The translations under genes and the position numbers were made by a program. A model generated the notes under the pieces. That model did not search any database. It had not been told where the DNA came from and was given only the letters and a program-made list of their open reading frames with translations. Positions 6,638 through 6,682 of a stretch of 6,682 nucleotides of DNA are shown one piece after another. The stretch is from Bacillota bacterium (lineage in GTDB: Bacteria; Bacillota; Bacilli; Bacillales_B; DSM-18226), in contig JAKACS010000174.1 of NCBI GenBank assembly GCA_021821235.1, positions 1 to 6,682 of the forward strand, read 5' to 3'. The number at the start of each line of letters is the position of its first letter. Within the stretch, counting starts at the first letter, position 1.

Positions 6638-6682
6638 AGCTAGTCTAAAAATATGGGTAAATTAATCATCATCCATTTAATT

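Noticed and set aside
6661..6682. Possible end of another minus-strand gene (GATGATGATTAA)
   Set aside because: Only a few codons are visible at the window edge, too little to support a call.

Overview
The window looks like a chromosomal segment of a low-GC Gram-positive bacterium, most likely Bacillaceae. Ribosome binding sites are strong and purine-rich, TTG is used as a start codon, the intrinsic terminator has long U-tracts, and the leftmost gene closely resembles the Bacillus YefA/RlmCD rRNA methyltransferase. No species can be named from sequence alone.

Left part (1-1379): the 5' end of a TRAM-domain 23S rRNA uracil-C5 methyltransferase gene runs off the left edge on the minus strand. 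It is divergent from a plus-strand two-domain GNAT acetyltransferase. These look like ordinary chromosomal genes. The 282-base gap that follows (1380-1661) holds a possible weak terminator and a perfect 9-bp inverted repeat.

Centre (1662-4346): three tightly packed plus-strand genes form what looks like a surface-glycan decoration module. They encode a class V aminotransferase related to 2-aminoethylphosphonate (AEP):pyruvate transaminases, a LicC/PntC-like cytidylyltransferase whose start overlaps the preceding stop (ATGA), and a short CDP-glycerol-glycerophosphotransferase-like (TagB/TagF) enzyme. The simplest reading is that a phosphorylated or phosphonylated aldehyde/ketone is aminated, activated as a CDP/CMP conjugate, and transferred to a glycan or teichoic-acid-like acceptor. 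AEP is the leading candidate for the small molecule, but no PEP mutase or phosphonopyruvate decarboxylase gene is in the window, so the substrate is open. The operon ends at a perfect 15-bp hairpin with T-tracts on both sides, which can stop transcription from either direction.

Right part (4412-6637): a convergent minus-strand gene encodes a large multi-domain GT-B glycosyltransferase: a TuaH-like half-domain, then a complete GT4 enzyme, then an unassigned C-terminal region. Both ends look broken or slipped. The 5' end has an ATG followed by seven A's that enters the main frame only if one more A is present. At the 3' end, a one-base change in an AAA run would restore about 21 residues with a basic tail ending exactly at the terminator. 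These may be sequencing errors, true mutations or slippage sites.

Taken together, the right two thirds is an accessory cell- or spore-surface polysaccharide locus beside housekeeping genes. The most noteworthy point is the pairing of an AEP-type transaminase and cytidylyltransferase with a TagF-type transferase.
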